DNA from: Panax quinquefolius
Taxonomy: Eukaryota > Streptophyta > Magnoliopsida > Apiales > Araliaceae
Direction: 5' to 3'
DNA: 64,000 nt
NCBI GenBank assembly: GCA_020205615.1
Contig: CM035170.1
Span: forward strand, 37,608,143 to 37,672,142
Below the pieces are notes generated by a model. The model saw only the letters and a list, made by a program, of their open reading frames with translations. It had not been told where the DNA came from and made no database searches. Shown here in pieces: positions 10,971-23,630 of this stretch (within the stretch, counting starts at the first letter, position 1; each line of letters starts with the position of its first letter). The position numbers and the translations under genes are program-made.

Positions 10971-11740
10971 TGAATCAGAGATAGTCAAGCTAGTTGACTA
11001 TAACTTAGCGCTGGATGGGAGGCAACCCATTACTTCTATCTCTACCTCTTGTTTAATTCTATTTTAAATTCTATTTAATATATCATTTGCATGATTAGAT
11101 GTTATAGCTTAGTTAGTGTTAATTTATTATCATGAGAAATTAGTTAGTGTATAATCATTAGTTCGTATGTGATCTTGAAGGATTGATATCTAATATTGAT
11201 AATTGTTGTTTGCACAGGTGTATTGGAGTGGAGTAGTCACTGTTTGAATAAATTGGAAATGCAGAATGATATTGTAGAATCTGAATCAGACGGCGCCATG
11301 CGAGGATAGCAAGATAAAAAGCTATGGCGCCGCCGCTTCTGAGCAAATCTGCTTGAAAAAAGAGTGCTTCATACGCATGCATGTATCTCCATTTAAAACA
11401 CGCGCGGCCGCATTCGACAACGGACTTGGAAAAATTTTAAGATTTAAAAACGGGTCTTGCCCCATATCTGCCATTATTTCAAATAACAGAGAGAGCCATA
11501 GTGTATTCTTCTCCAAGACACACACGACTCCTCCTTTCCAAAACCCTTCCAAATTAAAGGAGTAACGTCTCATCTCCACTGCTTGATTATTGCATCAGTT
11601 CTCCTACCCATGTTAAACATATACATTGATAAAACTAGGGTTTCAGTGGGTCTGTGCAATATAAGTTTGGGGGTTCTCTGTGCAGCGATTACATCCTTTA
11701 AAATTGTATCAAACAAGTTTTCTTCTTCTTCAACACTCAA
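10971..11740 (+). other. Post-integrase spacer of Athila (+)
   Basis: Non-coding. The segment ctggatgggaggcaaccc at about 11010 is conserved in all three Athila-like pieces here (minus-strand versions near 37.53 and 31.55 kb). GC-rich islets lie at 11291-11337 and 11400-11412 (cgcgcggccgc). Short ORFs at 11353-11565 and 11583-11870 are not supported by the minus-strand copy. Confidence 0.6.
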
Positions 11741-13009
11741 ATGGGTCCTAAGCGGGCACGTTCTGTCGCTCCATCATCATCATCATCTTCTTCCAGCAGT
11801 TAAGACGAGGATATTGTGGATCACACGAAATTTCTCAGTCTTGTGGCACAAACAGAGTACTACCGAATAGTGTCAAAGACCTTTGTGAAGGAACGAGGCT
11901 TCAAGCCTGGGAAGCAGGATGGGCAACTGTGGAATATGGTTCGAGAAAAAGGATGGGGAGGATTTTGTGCAACCCCTATGTCTACTCCTATAGGTATTGT
12001 TCGAGAATTTTATGCTAATGCTGAAGATACTATGAATGGTTTGTCAATGGTGCGAGGAGTTCAAGTCGATTACCGCCCTCAGTCAATCAGGGCAGCTTTC
12101 AGAATACTCGACACTCCACCGACTGGGAATGATAATTAGGTCGAGTCTACCCATTTTGAGATGGATATGAATGAAGTTATCACTAACTTATGCATTCCAG
12201 GAATGCAATGGACTTGTAGGGCAAGAACAAATCAGCCTCGCACTTTCCCAGCCTCAACCCTGAATCGCTATGCCAAGGCTTAGAATTTGTTTGTATGTGC
12301 AAAGCTTGTACATTCAACGCATCAACATGAAATCACAACTGAGAGGGCTATCATTTTTTGAGGAATAATCACAGGAAAATACATCGATATGGGCTAACTC
12401 ATTAATCAGAACATGTTACGTTACATGTGGGGGAGCACAACGGGAAGTATTCCACATGCGTCTATTATTGCGAGTCTATGTGCACAGCAAGGAGTCTAGT
12501 GGGATGATGAACAGATGCAACTGCCTAATCAAGATATCACTCATGCAACAATTCCCAAATTCGAGGACTAGGTAGGAGGAGAGCCACACCCGAGGGGAAA
12601 AGGTTTCATCCTTCAACCCGCATCCTCGGTCCCGCCACCACAGTCTACATAGGAAACTGAAGCAGGAACGTCAACACAAGCCACATAAGCCACTGTTGTT
12701 CATAATGACCGTCAACTCCGAAGGTTGGAGCGGAAGGTCGATGCTATGTATGATAACTTTGCAGCATTTGTTACGGGGTTGACAAGGTCGTTAGTGGAGG
12801 CATTTGCACAGCAGGGTACTATACTCGAATGGCCACAATTTGGGACAGCCGCACCATTTCCACCACCGGATTCACCACCCGAAGAGGGTGGTGCAGCTGA
12901 TCAGTTGGGGAGTTCTTCTAACCCTATACCTTCATTCATTGGGAAAATGAATATATTAAGTTTGGGGGTATTGGGTGTAGTTGCATGTAGTGTTTGTATG
13001 TTAGTTTAA
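11741..13009 (+). pseudogene. Athila post-integrase accessory ORF, broken (+ copy)
   Basis: One reading frame of about 422 codons from an ATG at 11741 (MGPKRAR, then a serine tract) with about ten stops. Residues 40-130 contain FVKERGFKP, IVREFYANA, VRGVQVDYRPQSI and FRILDTPPTG, the pattern of the plant transposon protein domain (PF20167-like). A conserved middle part has the TNQPRTFPAS and LNRYAKA segments. The C-terminal part has LRRLERKVDAMYDNFAAF, probably coiled coil, and ends in a short hydrophobic stretch (LGVLGVVACSVCMLV). That stretch could be a membrane segment but overlaps the conserved gttTGGGGGTAtt nucleotide block, so it may be incidental. The minus-strand copy has the same layout. 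Function unknown. Confidence 0.7.
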
Positions 13010-13384
13010 ATTTTAATTTTTGTATGTTTAGTTTGCATGTTTAGGTGTTAGTTAAGAGTTGCAGAAATTTTTTATGTTTTTAGTCATGATGATATGTGTT
13101 AGTATATGTTTAGTTGCATTATATGTTTAGTTGCATGTCTCACATTTCTAGCTATGTGGAATTTATGTCTAGCCAATGATGAATTTGAATATTGAAGGAT
13201 TGTTGAGTTTAATGGATAACATCAGCCTAGATATAATGTGTTACATGATGTAATCCATGCTGTTGTTTAGATGCTTTCGGTTTGCTCTGACTGTTCACAA
13301 ATGCTTGTAGGCATAAGAGTTATGTGTTTTATTGCTTAGTAGGAAATGTTGTTTTAAAAATAGAATTGTGTGGAAAATGGATTT
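13010..13384 (+). other. AT-rich 3' region of Athila (+)
   Basis: T-rich non-coding sequence matching the minus-strand copy at 35.2-35.6 kb (for example ttatgtgttttattgctt). It ends at the target site GATTT of the Tekay-like insertion. Confidence 0.6.
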
Positions 13385-16300
13385 TGTGACAACCCAGAAA
13401 ATCGGATTATCAAGAATTTAAGTTTAAAGAATTAGTTATTAATAAAATGAATTTTTATTAATACTATTATGTGCTATGTGTTCATTAATCGTTCTATAAC
13501 CTAGAATGATTATTAATAAGGAGGATTCTGGCTACGAGCTAGACTGAACGAGTAAGAATTTTCAAGATGAAAATAAAAATTTTTCGGGAACAAAAATATT
13601 TTCGGGGAAAAAGACGAAATAGGCACTATTTACCCGTTTATGCTCGGAGATTTATTTTGAAATTCCGAGAAGTTATTGATACGTAAAATGTTGAGATGTG
13701 ATGGAATATTCAATAATATTTCAGTTATGGCAAAAATGAAGTTTTCGCCTGCGGACTCAAAACCTAAGGGTTAGGAAAAGTGAGTTCCGAGAATGTAATG
13801 AGTACGTATAATAACTAGGGTTATTATGCATGAGAAATACGAGTATGATATGAGTTATTATACGAGTATAGAAATAAAAATAGTACGACGTATAATACGA
13901 ATATCGTACGAGTTAAATACGAAGAGATTACGAGAATATAAGAAAAGAATGCGTAGAATACGATAAGTCTTAATGGACTTTGTGTTCATGGACTTTGTAG
14001 AATCCAATTGGACTTGGATTATGTCAAGCCCAATGCTTTGAGAAATCAAGCCCAAGATTGGCCCAATAAGAATTAGGGTTAAGGCCCAAACCAAGAAAAG
14101 AAACTACGGATCAAATCGATGGGTAAACGGATGGGTAAGAACCATTGGGGCAACCCATGGGGTGACCCATGGGCATGTGGGCGGGCCACTTGGCCACCAA
14201 GTAAGGGTGGTGGCCAAGTAAACTTGGTGGCAAAGTTTGGAATAGTAAGGAGGTTAGGGGAGAAATGACCAAATTGCCCTAGCTTTGAAAATCTATAAAT
14301 AGAAAGCTAAATTTTCATTTTCTAGGATTTTGAAAATCCTATAACTTGAGAGAGAGAGAGAGCTCGGATGAAGAGGAAGAGAAAGAGCGTAAGCATGAAT
14401 GCTCGGATCAAAAGTGATCGAGAAATAGAAAAGCTAGCAAATCGCCAACTTTGTCTAACGGAAGAGGATTAAAGAAGAACGGTAATCCGAACCCTAGTTT
14501 ATTCTATTATTTTCTTTAAGTTTAATATGTTAAAATATAAATTAATGAGAATAAGAAGTAAAAGAGATTAGTAATGATTTCATATGGTTGAAATCATGAG
14601 AAAACGAAGAAATAAGAACTTATAAATTTTGTTTATAAATTTCTTAAGGAAGTAGAAGATTTGTGAGGATGTTGAGCGATCCGAATGAATATTATTAACG
14701 AGTAGGTGAATTGAGAAGGGAATGGTGTTCTATAACATCAAATTCAAAGAAAAAGTGAAATCGTAATCCAAAATATCGATTAAAAATGAAGAACGAACGA
14801 AGAACGCGAAGAACACGAAGAATGTTGTTGATGGACAAATTTAAAACCATCGCGTATAAGTAAGTTGCTTATTTCTTGGTTAGGAACGTTAGAAACGTTC
14901 ATGAAGAACGGATTAAAATTGAGCTATAACGAAGTTATGGCGAAATTTTTGTAAAAGAAGAACGAAAATTTGAAAGTTAGTAAATGTACCCGAACGAGTA
15001 GGGTTTCATAAGAATGAAAGAGAATGTTGAAAATGTGAGTCATAGACTCAAGAACGAATGAATTCCGAGTTCGGATGACCGAATTACAGACGAACAAACG
15101 AAGAACGTTAATAACGTAAACATGAACAAAGAGTGAAGATTAAGCCAATTGAATGGCATGTTAATGGATTCAAAACAAAATTCTACCCATGGCTAATTGA
15201 AGTACATAAGATAAGAAAGAAAATGGCTTTGGAATGACCTCGTTCCGAGTTATAACAAAGAAGTTATGAGATTTCAAACTCAGCGTCTCAAGCTTGTAAA
15301 AGACTTACTGTGTGGGCAGTGTAGACGAGACGGGAACTTGTTTGTTGGTTGTTTGTGGGAAACCACTCAGAGTACCATATGGACTACTAGCAGAGACGCG
15401 ATGTGTGCTGAGTCCTAGAAAAGTTATAAGAAGAAGATAAGAATGTAAATCATCAAAGATGATGAACATTTTGAGTAAGACATCTCCGTATGTCATGAAA
15501 CCGTAAACCGGTAATGAAAGTTAGTCACGTAAAATTATATTGTAAGAACGCCAACCTTAAGAAGTAAAGTTAAGTAAACCAATGCGTAAGTCAAGTATAT
15601 AACTAATTGGTACACGTGTTATTTCCTTATGTGTTGCATAGGAATTGGAATGAGCAGTTCAGCGTAAACTATAAGCTGTAGCTGTGGGTAAGGCAAGTTT
15701 CCTAGATTCATTCATACTATATGAATGCTAGTTTCTTAAACTTCTCAGATGTTGAACTTGAGAAGTTCTGTCTATGTGCAAATGTGTGATATTTGTACAA
15801 GGTGGTAGAACGTATGAGGCCTTGTGCCACAATGTGAGCACTTCGGTGTTTCTTTGAGATGAACTGTTCTATGATTGAACTATTCAATATGAGTATGTTC
15901 TGTTTATACATGAACCGTTATTGTTACGTCTGTGCTAATGATTCTAGCTAGACATGATGTGTATGAAAAAGATAGAGGAAATGAAAGTATTTCAAAGTGA
16001 ATATGACTAATATTTTAAGATGATAAGAATCGAGACTATTTTTATTATTCAAGCTGCTTCATAACCTTTGTTCAGTTATTGAAGTTCTAAAGAAATGTTT
16101 AAACTCTTGAAGTTGTTTGTTCAACTGTTATGACTTGCTGGGCAATTGAATGCTCACCCTTGCTTTAAATAAAAACATTTTCAGCGAACGATGTTAGAAA
16201 GAACTTAAGGATTCCGTGAAGATCAGGCTGATCGGTATCCAGACGATGTGCCATTCATTATATGAATGAGCGTGAAGATCAAGCGAAGACTTGTAATATA

Positions 16301-16559
16301 GAATGATAGAATTAAACTATAGAATAGTTTAATGAACGATTATGTATCCTTGGTGGCGGATAAAAGTCACTCGTGCAAGATGTAAAGAATAATGTAATTA
16401 TCATTATTTGTAATGAAAGAGGTTTTATGGTTATAGAACCTCGGATTTGAGAATGTATGTCGTTATATTTAGCTATATAATGATGTATGTTTGGAAGAAG
16501 ATGGGATCGTGACGTACGGAATCTAGATGTGAAAATAGACCAGATTTTGGGAAATTCTG
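13385..16559 (+). repeat. LTR 1 of the Tekay-like element (with 1.45-kb deletion)
   Basis: Closely matches LTR 2 (18301-22976) from end to end, except that sequence equivalent to about 20275-21722 is missing at 15306. The terminal ACA is degraded (the LTR ends near ttctg). It contains the upstream GCCCA/telo-box module and a TATA box. Confidence 0.85.
14051..14301 (+). promoter_or_regulatory. LTR 1 promoter: site II boxes, telo-box and TATA
   Basis: GGCCCA at 14060-14065 and 14083-14088 bracket TTAGGGTT (reverse telo-box) at 14073-14080. TATAAATA lies at 14294-14301, about 210 bp downstream, followed by an AG-repeat leader. This combination is known from plant ribosomal protein gene promoters. 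Its use here is inferred. Confidence 0.6.
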
Positions 16560-18284
16560 AGTTGGTATCGTCGAGGCGATAGGTTATAAATCTTATGTAA
16601 GAGTACCTAAGACTATAATCGTAGAGAGAAGGTTAAGAAGATCACCATGTGATCATAGTAAATCGTAGTAACAGATGAGCTGTTAAGCGATGAATTATTT
16701 ATAGCTAATGCTATGAATGAATGGTACTACGAAGTAGTACAGAAAGAAGAACTCAGATGGAGTTGTGAAGGATAGCATACGAATTAAAGAAAATTCGTAT
16801 TAAGTAAAGAGAAATTTAAAAGTTGTAAAACTTCAATTGAGGACTCATGTGATAGCTGAGTTGTATGAATCTTTGTATGGGCAGAGGTTTGTGCTTTGGT
16901 GTAACAACTACTCAGTTTATTACAGTGATAATCATTGGGATTGGTCGCGCTATCAAGATATATATGGCAAGAAGGTGAATCTTTTCTCATGTATATACTT
17001 GGTAGGTAGAGAACGATAAGATTAGGTGCGAGTTCTTGAAACTCATACTTATGGTAAGTTTGTGACTCATAATAATATGGTATGTTTTTGAATGTTTCAA
17101 ATGAATGGACTCTAAGGTGCATACGGATGTTCTTAAACTCATATTATTGTGGAAAGTTCCTGAACTCATAATGTGTGGTAAGTTGATGGACTATATTAAG
17201 AAATAAGAATGTTTAGATTGAAAACAAAGTATTTTCAATAGACTTAGCATTGAAGGTGCTAGAGAAGATTAAGTATTGTCACAGTAAGACAATAACAGAA
17301 GATGGAGAATAAGATATTCCAAGTCATCTAGTAATGCTAGATTTCAAAATTTCTTGAAATCCTGCTAATGTGCGCGTTGTGGAAAATGAAAGAATTGGTT
17401 CGACTTTTGGAACCAATGGATTTTAAAAGAACTATTCTTGGTATGTCTATGCTAATTGTTTCGGCTAGACAAAAATTGATTTAAAATATCAAAATGAATT
17501 TTATATCATCAGTGCATTTGATGCAAAGATGGTAAAAGGATGGAGTTATTAATGCAATTAAACTTGGTGTGGAATTTGATCATAGGATCAACAACCTGCT
17601 ATGGTATGATGTATAATGACGAAGTCATAAGCTGACGAAGTCCTCAACGTACTGTGAAGAGTGCGGTATCATGACGTCATGAATCGTTTTGATGTATTAC
17701 AAAAGAATTTAAAGAAGTAGTCGATGTCCAGTGAGTTGACTAGACGAATGTTTCAAGTTGATATCCAATTTATTGATATGGTCTAAGCTACTTGATTTGG
17801 CTAAGACGAATGGTATGTCATGATTAAAAGAAAATCAAGCTTTCTTTTAAGAGCTATTAGAACCAAATTGTTTTGGTGCGGAATCTAAGTCTGAGGTGAA
17901 CATACCCTAAAATGGGGTTATCGACAGTCGATCACCTACGTATGGAAGAGGTAGTTTACCTTCTTTGTGATTGTAAACTTCTTAGTGTAAGAAAGGTTTC
18001 TGGCAGAAACATTTAACCAAGTAAGAGTTTATGGTCGATTTGACCCCTCGGTAAAAGAATGAAATGTATTAAAGGAATCCTTATATTCCTAGTTATTCCT
18101 TTCGCTTCATGATTCTTGATAAGTTATAAAGGGTAGGGAATGTATGAGAGATAAGAACTTCTTTGAAGAGAAGTTGAGAAACAGGGTAAGCTAAAATTTC
18201 GAGGACAAAATTCTTTGAAAGAAGGGGAGAATGTGAGGACCCGGGTAAGGGTTTGGTTTTAAGAAATTCCGAGGACGGAATTTT
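16560..18284 (+). other. Non-coding internal region of the Tekay-like element
   Basis: Begins with a decayed primer site (gttggtatcgtcgagg). There is no ORF of useful length. Around 17390-17470 one frame reads DFKRTILGMSML, faintly like the end of a chromovirus protease (VILGMDWL), so the region may be a pol relic. Small ORFs at 16784-17169 on both strands look fortuitous. Near the 3' end the sequence atttcgaggacaaaattc is the usual chromovirus pre-LTR segment. Confidence 0.6.
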
Positions 18285-18300
18285 TTTAAGGAGGGAAGAA
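18285..18300 (+). promoter_or_regulatory. Polypurine tract before LTR 2
   Basis: TTAAGGAGGGAAGAA directly precedes TGCGACAACCC. A second similar tract, gaaagaaggggagaatgtgaggaccc, lies 65 bp upstream at about 18215. Confidence 0.65.
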
Positions 18301-21300
18301 TGCGACAACCCGAAAAATCGGATTGTCAAGAATTTAAGTTTAAAGAATTAGTTATTAATAAAATAAATTTTTATTAATACTATTCTGTGTTATGTGTTCA
18401 TTAATCGTTCTATAACCTAGAATTATTATTAATCGGGAGGATTAAAGCTACAGCTAGGACCGAGCAGTAAGAATTTTCAAGATGAAAATAAAATTTTCCG
18501 AGAACAAAAATATTTTCGGGAAAAAAGCGAAATAGGCATTATTCAATGGATTTACGCTTGAGATTTATTTTGAAATTCCGAGAAATTATTGATTACGTAA
18601 AATGTTGAAACGTGATGGAATATTCAATAATATTCCAGTTATGGCAAAAACGAAGTTTTCGCCCGCGGACTCAAAACCTAAGGGTTAGGAAAAGTGAGTT
18701 CCGAGAATGTAATGAGTACGTATAATAACTAGGGTTATTATGCGTGAGAAATACGAGTATGATATGAGTTATTATACGAGTATAGAAATAAAAATAGTAC
18801 GACGTATAATACGAATATCGTACGAGTTAAATACGAAGAGATTACGAGAATATAAGAAAAGAATGCGTAGAATACGATAAGTCTTAATGGACTTTGTGTT
18901 CATGGACTTTGTAGAATCCAATTGGACTTGGATTATGTCAAGCCCAATTCTTTGAGAAATCAAGCCCAAGATTGGCCCAATAAGAATTAGGGTTAAGGCC
19001 CAAACCAAGAAAAGAAACTACGGATCAAACCGATGGGTAAACGGATGGGTAAGAACCATTGGGGCAACCCATGGGGTGACCCATGGGCATGTGGGCCGGC
19101 CACTTGGCCACCAAGTAAGGGTGGTGGCCAGGTAAACTTGGTGGCAAAGTTTGGAATAGTAAGGAGGTTAGGGACGGAATGACCAAATTGCCCTAGCTTT
19201 CAAAATCTATAAATAGAAAGCTAAATTTTCATTTTCTAGGATTTTGAAAATCCAATAACTTGAGAGAGAGAGAGAGAGAGCTCAGATGAAGAGGAAGAGA
19301 AAGAGCGTGTGCATGAATGCTCGGATCAAAAGTGATCGAGAAATAGAAAAGCTCGCAAATCGCCGGCTTTGTCTAACTGAAGAGGATTAAAGAAGAACGA
19401 TAATCCGAACCCTAGTTTCTTCTATTATTTTCTTTAAGTTTAATATGTTAAAACATAACTTAATGAGAATAAGAAGTAAAAGAGATTAGTAATGATTTCA
19501 TATGGTTGAAATCATGAGAAAACGAAGAAATAAAAACTTATAAATTTTGTTTATAAATTTTTTAAGGAAGTATAAGATTCGTGGGGATGTTGAGCGATCC
19601 GAATGAATATTATGAATGAGTAGGTGAAGTAAGTAGGGAATGGTGTTCTATAACATCAAATTCCAAGAAAAAGTGAAATCCTAATCCAAAATATCGATTA
19701 AAAATGAAGAACGAACGAAGAACGCGAAGAACACGCAAAGAACACGAAAAATGTTGTTGTTGGACAAATTTAAAACCATCGTAGTGTAATTTTTGTTGAT
19801 GGACAAATTTAAAACCATCGCGTATAAGTTTGTTACTTATTTCTTGGTTAGGAACGTTAGAAACGTTCATGAAGAACGGATTAAAATTGAGCTACAACGA
19901 AGTTATGGCGAAATTTACGTAAAAGAAGAACAAAAATTTGAAAGTTAGTAAATGAACCCAAACGAGTAGGGTTTCATAAGAATGTAAGAGAATGTTGAAA
20001 ACGTGAGACGTAGACTCAAAAATGAACGAATTCTGAGTTCGGATGACCGAATTACGGATGAACGAACGAAGAACGTTAATAACGTAAACATGAACGAAGA
20101 GCGAAGATTAAACCAATTGAATGGCATGTTAACGGATTCAGAACAAAATTCTGTCCGTGGATAATCGAAGTACATAAGATAAGGAAGAAAATGGCTTTGG
20201 AACGACCTCGTTCCAAAATATAACGAAGAAGTTATGAGATTTCGAACTCAGTGTCTCAAGCTTGTAAAAGACTTAGAAAATTTTTCTAGGTTTTTGTCTC
20301 GGCACCGCAGCGCCAAATAGACTTCGAGAAGTGGCGCCGTAGCGCGAGCTCGGCCATAAAATTCTGGAGAGTGGAGCCGCAGTGCGAGAGATAATAAAGG
20401 ACTTGAGCTGCATGGCCAACGGAAGAGAGGAGAGAGGCGTGGAGTCGCGCACAAGATCTGCGAGAGAGAGAGGAAGGGGCACTGCGTTAACGCCTTGGCA
20501 GGTCTTGAGGCGATGCTCAGTAAATGAGATTTTTATTTCTCAAGTACTGGGGGACGTGCAAGAAATAAGTATGAACATGTCATTCACGTAATGTAACACT
20601 CAAGCAAGTGTTTTAAACCTTTAGTGAAGGTTGAATGGAAAGATTTAGCGAGATTAAAAGATAGAGAATGTAAACGCTAGATTACAAAACCAATATCTGG
20701 GCGACCGTAGTCGCGATGAATGAACGTGAGGGATTACTGTGATTTTGATTCCTTAGACGTTGAGTGACGAAGGTAATGAATAACATTCCAATGTTATGTC
20801 ATGGTAATGAGAGATAAGTGTAAAGCGTATAGACGCAATGAACGCAACGTTGTTGCGATGAACGATCGGTCTTAGCATACAACGGACCGTATGGGTTTGA
20901 CATTAAGAAAGAATAATGAACATGGGGTTCATGGGTTAGATAACGATTGAATGCAATTGAAACCTTGAATAAAGGTTGAGTGAGAGATTAAGAGACGAGC
21001 AACGTGAACGTTGAATACGTAAACGATCCTTTTGAATCGTATTCGCATTGGACGAACGTTCTAAGTATACCCTAGTTGTATAACTTAGACGTTGATAAAG
21101 GTAGTAAGCAAGAGATGAACTATCAAGAAAGCCGTAGCGAACGATAAAAAGATTAATGAAAGCCGATTGTGTGTCGGATGAGAATGTTAGAATGAAATAT
21201 AAGCGTTGAACACTTTAACCGACGTGAAGGTTGAGTGTACGAAATATTAAAGCAGGTAGAACCTACACCCCGTGTATGGTTTGACCGTAGGATAGCGAAG

Positions 21301-22976
21301 ACTATTGATTAAACATGTGAACGGTGAAGAAGCTGAATTAAAGAGGTATGTATAACGTAAAAGAAGCCGAGTTAATGTTTATAACTTGGATGACTCTCCG
21401 AGTCGAATGAACCGGACGTTGTAAGATAAGAATAAGGTAATATAAAATGCGTAGAATGAATATGGAATAATTGTTCTAAGTATACAAAAGACTGTATGAC
21501 TTAGACGATGATGAATAAATCCTGAGGTATGGCATTTAGTTGCCAGAAAGCCATAAGGAATATGAATTTGACTTAACGAACGTTATAGTTCAATGGTTTG
21601 GATAAGTTAAGAGAAGTTAGGTTGTGGTACAATCGTAACTTTGATAGTTGACATATGGGAGCTGGGCTAAACAATTCCTTCAGAGAGCGAAGGTATATAC
21701 AAAACTGGTAACCAATCTAACTCACTGTGTGGGCAGTGTAGACGAGACGGGAACTTGTTTGTTGGTTGTTTGTGGGAAACCACTCAGAGTACCATATGGA
21801 CTACTAGCAGAGACGCGATGTGTGCTGAGTCCTAGAAAAGTTATAAGAAGAAGATAAGAATGTAAATCATCAAAGATGATGAACGTTTTGTGTAAGACAT
21901 CTCTGTATGTCATGAAACCGTAAACCGGTAATGAAAGTTAGTCGCATAAAATTATATTGTAAGAACGCGAACCTTAAGAAGTAAAGTTAAGTAAACCAAT
22001 GCGTAAGTCAAGTATATGACTAATTGGTACACGTGTTATTTCCTTATGTGCTGCATAGGAATTGGAATGAGCAGATCAGCGTAAACTATAAGATGTAGCT
22101 ATGGGTAAGGCAAGTTTCCTAACTTCATTCATAATATATGAATGCTAGTTTCTTAAACTTCTCAGATGTTGAACTTGAGAAGTTATATCTATGTGCGAAT
22201 GTGTGATATTTGTACAAGGTGGTAGAACGTATGAGGCCGTGTGCCACAATATGAGCACTTTGGTGTTTCTTTGAGATGAACTGTTCTATGATTGAAGTGT
22301 TCAATATGAGTATGTTCTGTTTATACATGAACCGTTATTGTTAGGTCTGTGCTAATGATTCTAGCCAGACAGGATATGTATGCAAAAGATAGAGGAAATG
22401 AAAGTATTTCAAAGTGAATATGACTAATGTTTTAAGATGATAGGAATCGAGACTATTCTTATTATTCAAGCTGCTTCATAACCTTTGTTCGGTTATTGAA
22501 GTTCTAAAGAAATGTTTAAACTCTTGAAGTTGTTTGTTCAACTGTTATGACTTGCTGGGCAATTGAATGCTCACCCTTGCTTTAAATAAAAACATTTTCA
22601 GCGAACGATGTTAGAAAGAACTTAAGGATTCCGTGAAGATCAGGCTGATCGGTATCCAGACGATGTGCAATTCATTATATGAATGAGCGTGAAGATCAAG
22701 CGAAGACTTGTAATATAGAATGATAGAATTAAACTATAGAATAGTTTAATGAACGATTATGTATCCTTGGTGGCGGATAAAAGTCACTCGTGCAAGATGT
22801 AAAGAATAATGAAATTATCATTATTTGTAATGAAAGAGGTTTTATGGTTATAGAACCTGGGATTTGAGAATGTATGTCGTTATATTTAGCTATATAATGA
22901 TGTATGTTTGGAAGAAGATGGGATCGTGACGTACGGAATATGGATGTGAAAATAGATCAGATTTTGGGCCGTTACA
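18301..22976 (+). repeat. LTR 2 of the Tekay-like element, full length (4.68 kb)
   Basis: Runs from TGCGACAACCC to GGGCCGTTACA and is immediately followed by the primer site. It is the reference copy for the two deleted LTRs. Contents in order: TACGA-rich U3, site II/telo-box module, TATA at 19208, AG repeat, gaacgaa-type repeats (19700-19755), a GC-rich patch (20300-20400), then U5-like sequence. Many short ORFs exist; none is shared with a known protein. Confidence 0.85.
18974..19215 (+). promoter_or_regulatory. LTR 2 promoter: site II boxes, telo-box and TATA
   Basis: GGCCCA at 18974-18979 and 18997-19002, TTAGGGTT at 18987-18994, TATAAATA at 19208-19215. Same spacing as in LTR 1. Confidence 0.6.
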
Positions 22977-23630
22977 GGTTGGTATCAGAGCTGATAGGTT
23001 ATAAATCTTATGTAAAAGTACCTAAGACTATAATCGTAGAGAGAAGGATAAGAAGATCACCACGTGATCATAGTAAATCGTAGTAACAGATGAGCTGTTA
23101 AGTGATGAATGATTTATAGCTAATGCTATGAATGAATGGTACTACGAAGTAGTATGAGAAGAAGAACTCAGATGGATTTGTGAAGGATAGCATACGAATT
23201 AAAGAAAATTCGTATTAAGTAAAGAGAAATTTAAAAGTTATAAAATTTCAATTGAGGACGCATGTGATAGCTGAGTTGTATGAATCTTTGTATTGGCAGA
23301 GGTTTGTGCTTTGGTGTAACAACTACTCAGTTTATTACAGTGATAATCATTGGGATTGGTCGCGATATCAAGATATATATGGCGAGAAGGTGAATCTTTT
23401 CTCATGTATATACTTGGTAGGTAGAGAACGATAAGATTAGGTGCGAGTTCTTGAAACTCATACTTATGGTAAGTTCGTGACTCATAATAATATGATATGT
23501 TTTTGAATGTTTCAGCGAATCGACGCCTAAGGTCTGTCTGGATGTTCTTAAACTCATATTATTGTGGAAAGTTCCTAAACTCATAATGTGCGGTAAGTTG
23601 ATGGACTGTACTAAGAAATAAGAATGTTTA
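22977..23630 (+). other. Partial internal region after LTR 2, with primer site
   Basis: TGGTATCAGAGC at 22980-22991 matches the 3' end of initiator tRNA-Met in reverse complement. The rest copies internal region 1 (16.56-17.21 kb). It then switches to LTR sequence at the shared word TTAGA at 23628-23632. Confidence 0.8.

Noticed and set aside
11583..11870. ORF with an HHHHH run before the Athila accessory ORF
   Set aside because: It is the serine tract of the true frame (from ATG 11741) read one base out. The minus copy shows the same artefact at 36858.
12960..13009. C-terminal hydrophobic stretch of the Athila accessory ORF as a membrane anchor
   Set aside because: It coincides with a conserved nucleotide block (aagtttgggggt) near the 3' end. 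Possible but not supported enough to call.
13858..14094. Identical-looking 78-codon minus-strand ORF in LTR 1 and LTR 2 (18772-19008)
   Set aside because: Repeated only because the LTRs are repeated. It overlaps the promoter module antisense and has no family likeness.
16784..17169. Conserved small ORFs in the Tekay-like internal region and its partial copy at 23.25-23.64 kb
   Set aside because: The two stretches are duplicates of the same DNA, and their frames differ by stops. No protein pattern.
19700..19760. Repeated gaacgaa/gaacacgaa words as heat-shock elements
   Set aside because: The spacing of GAA and TTC units does not fit the 5-bp alternating rule; better described as a simple purine-rich repeat.
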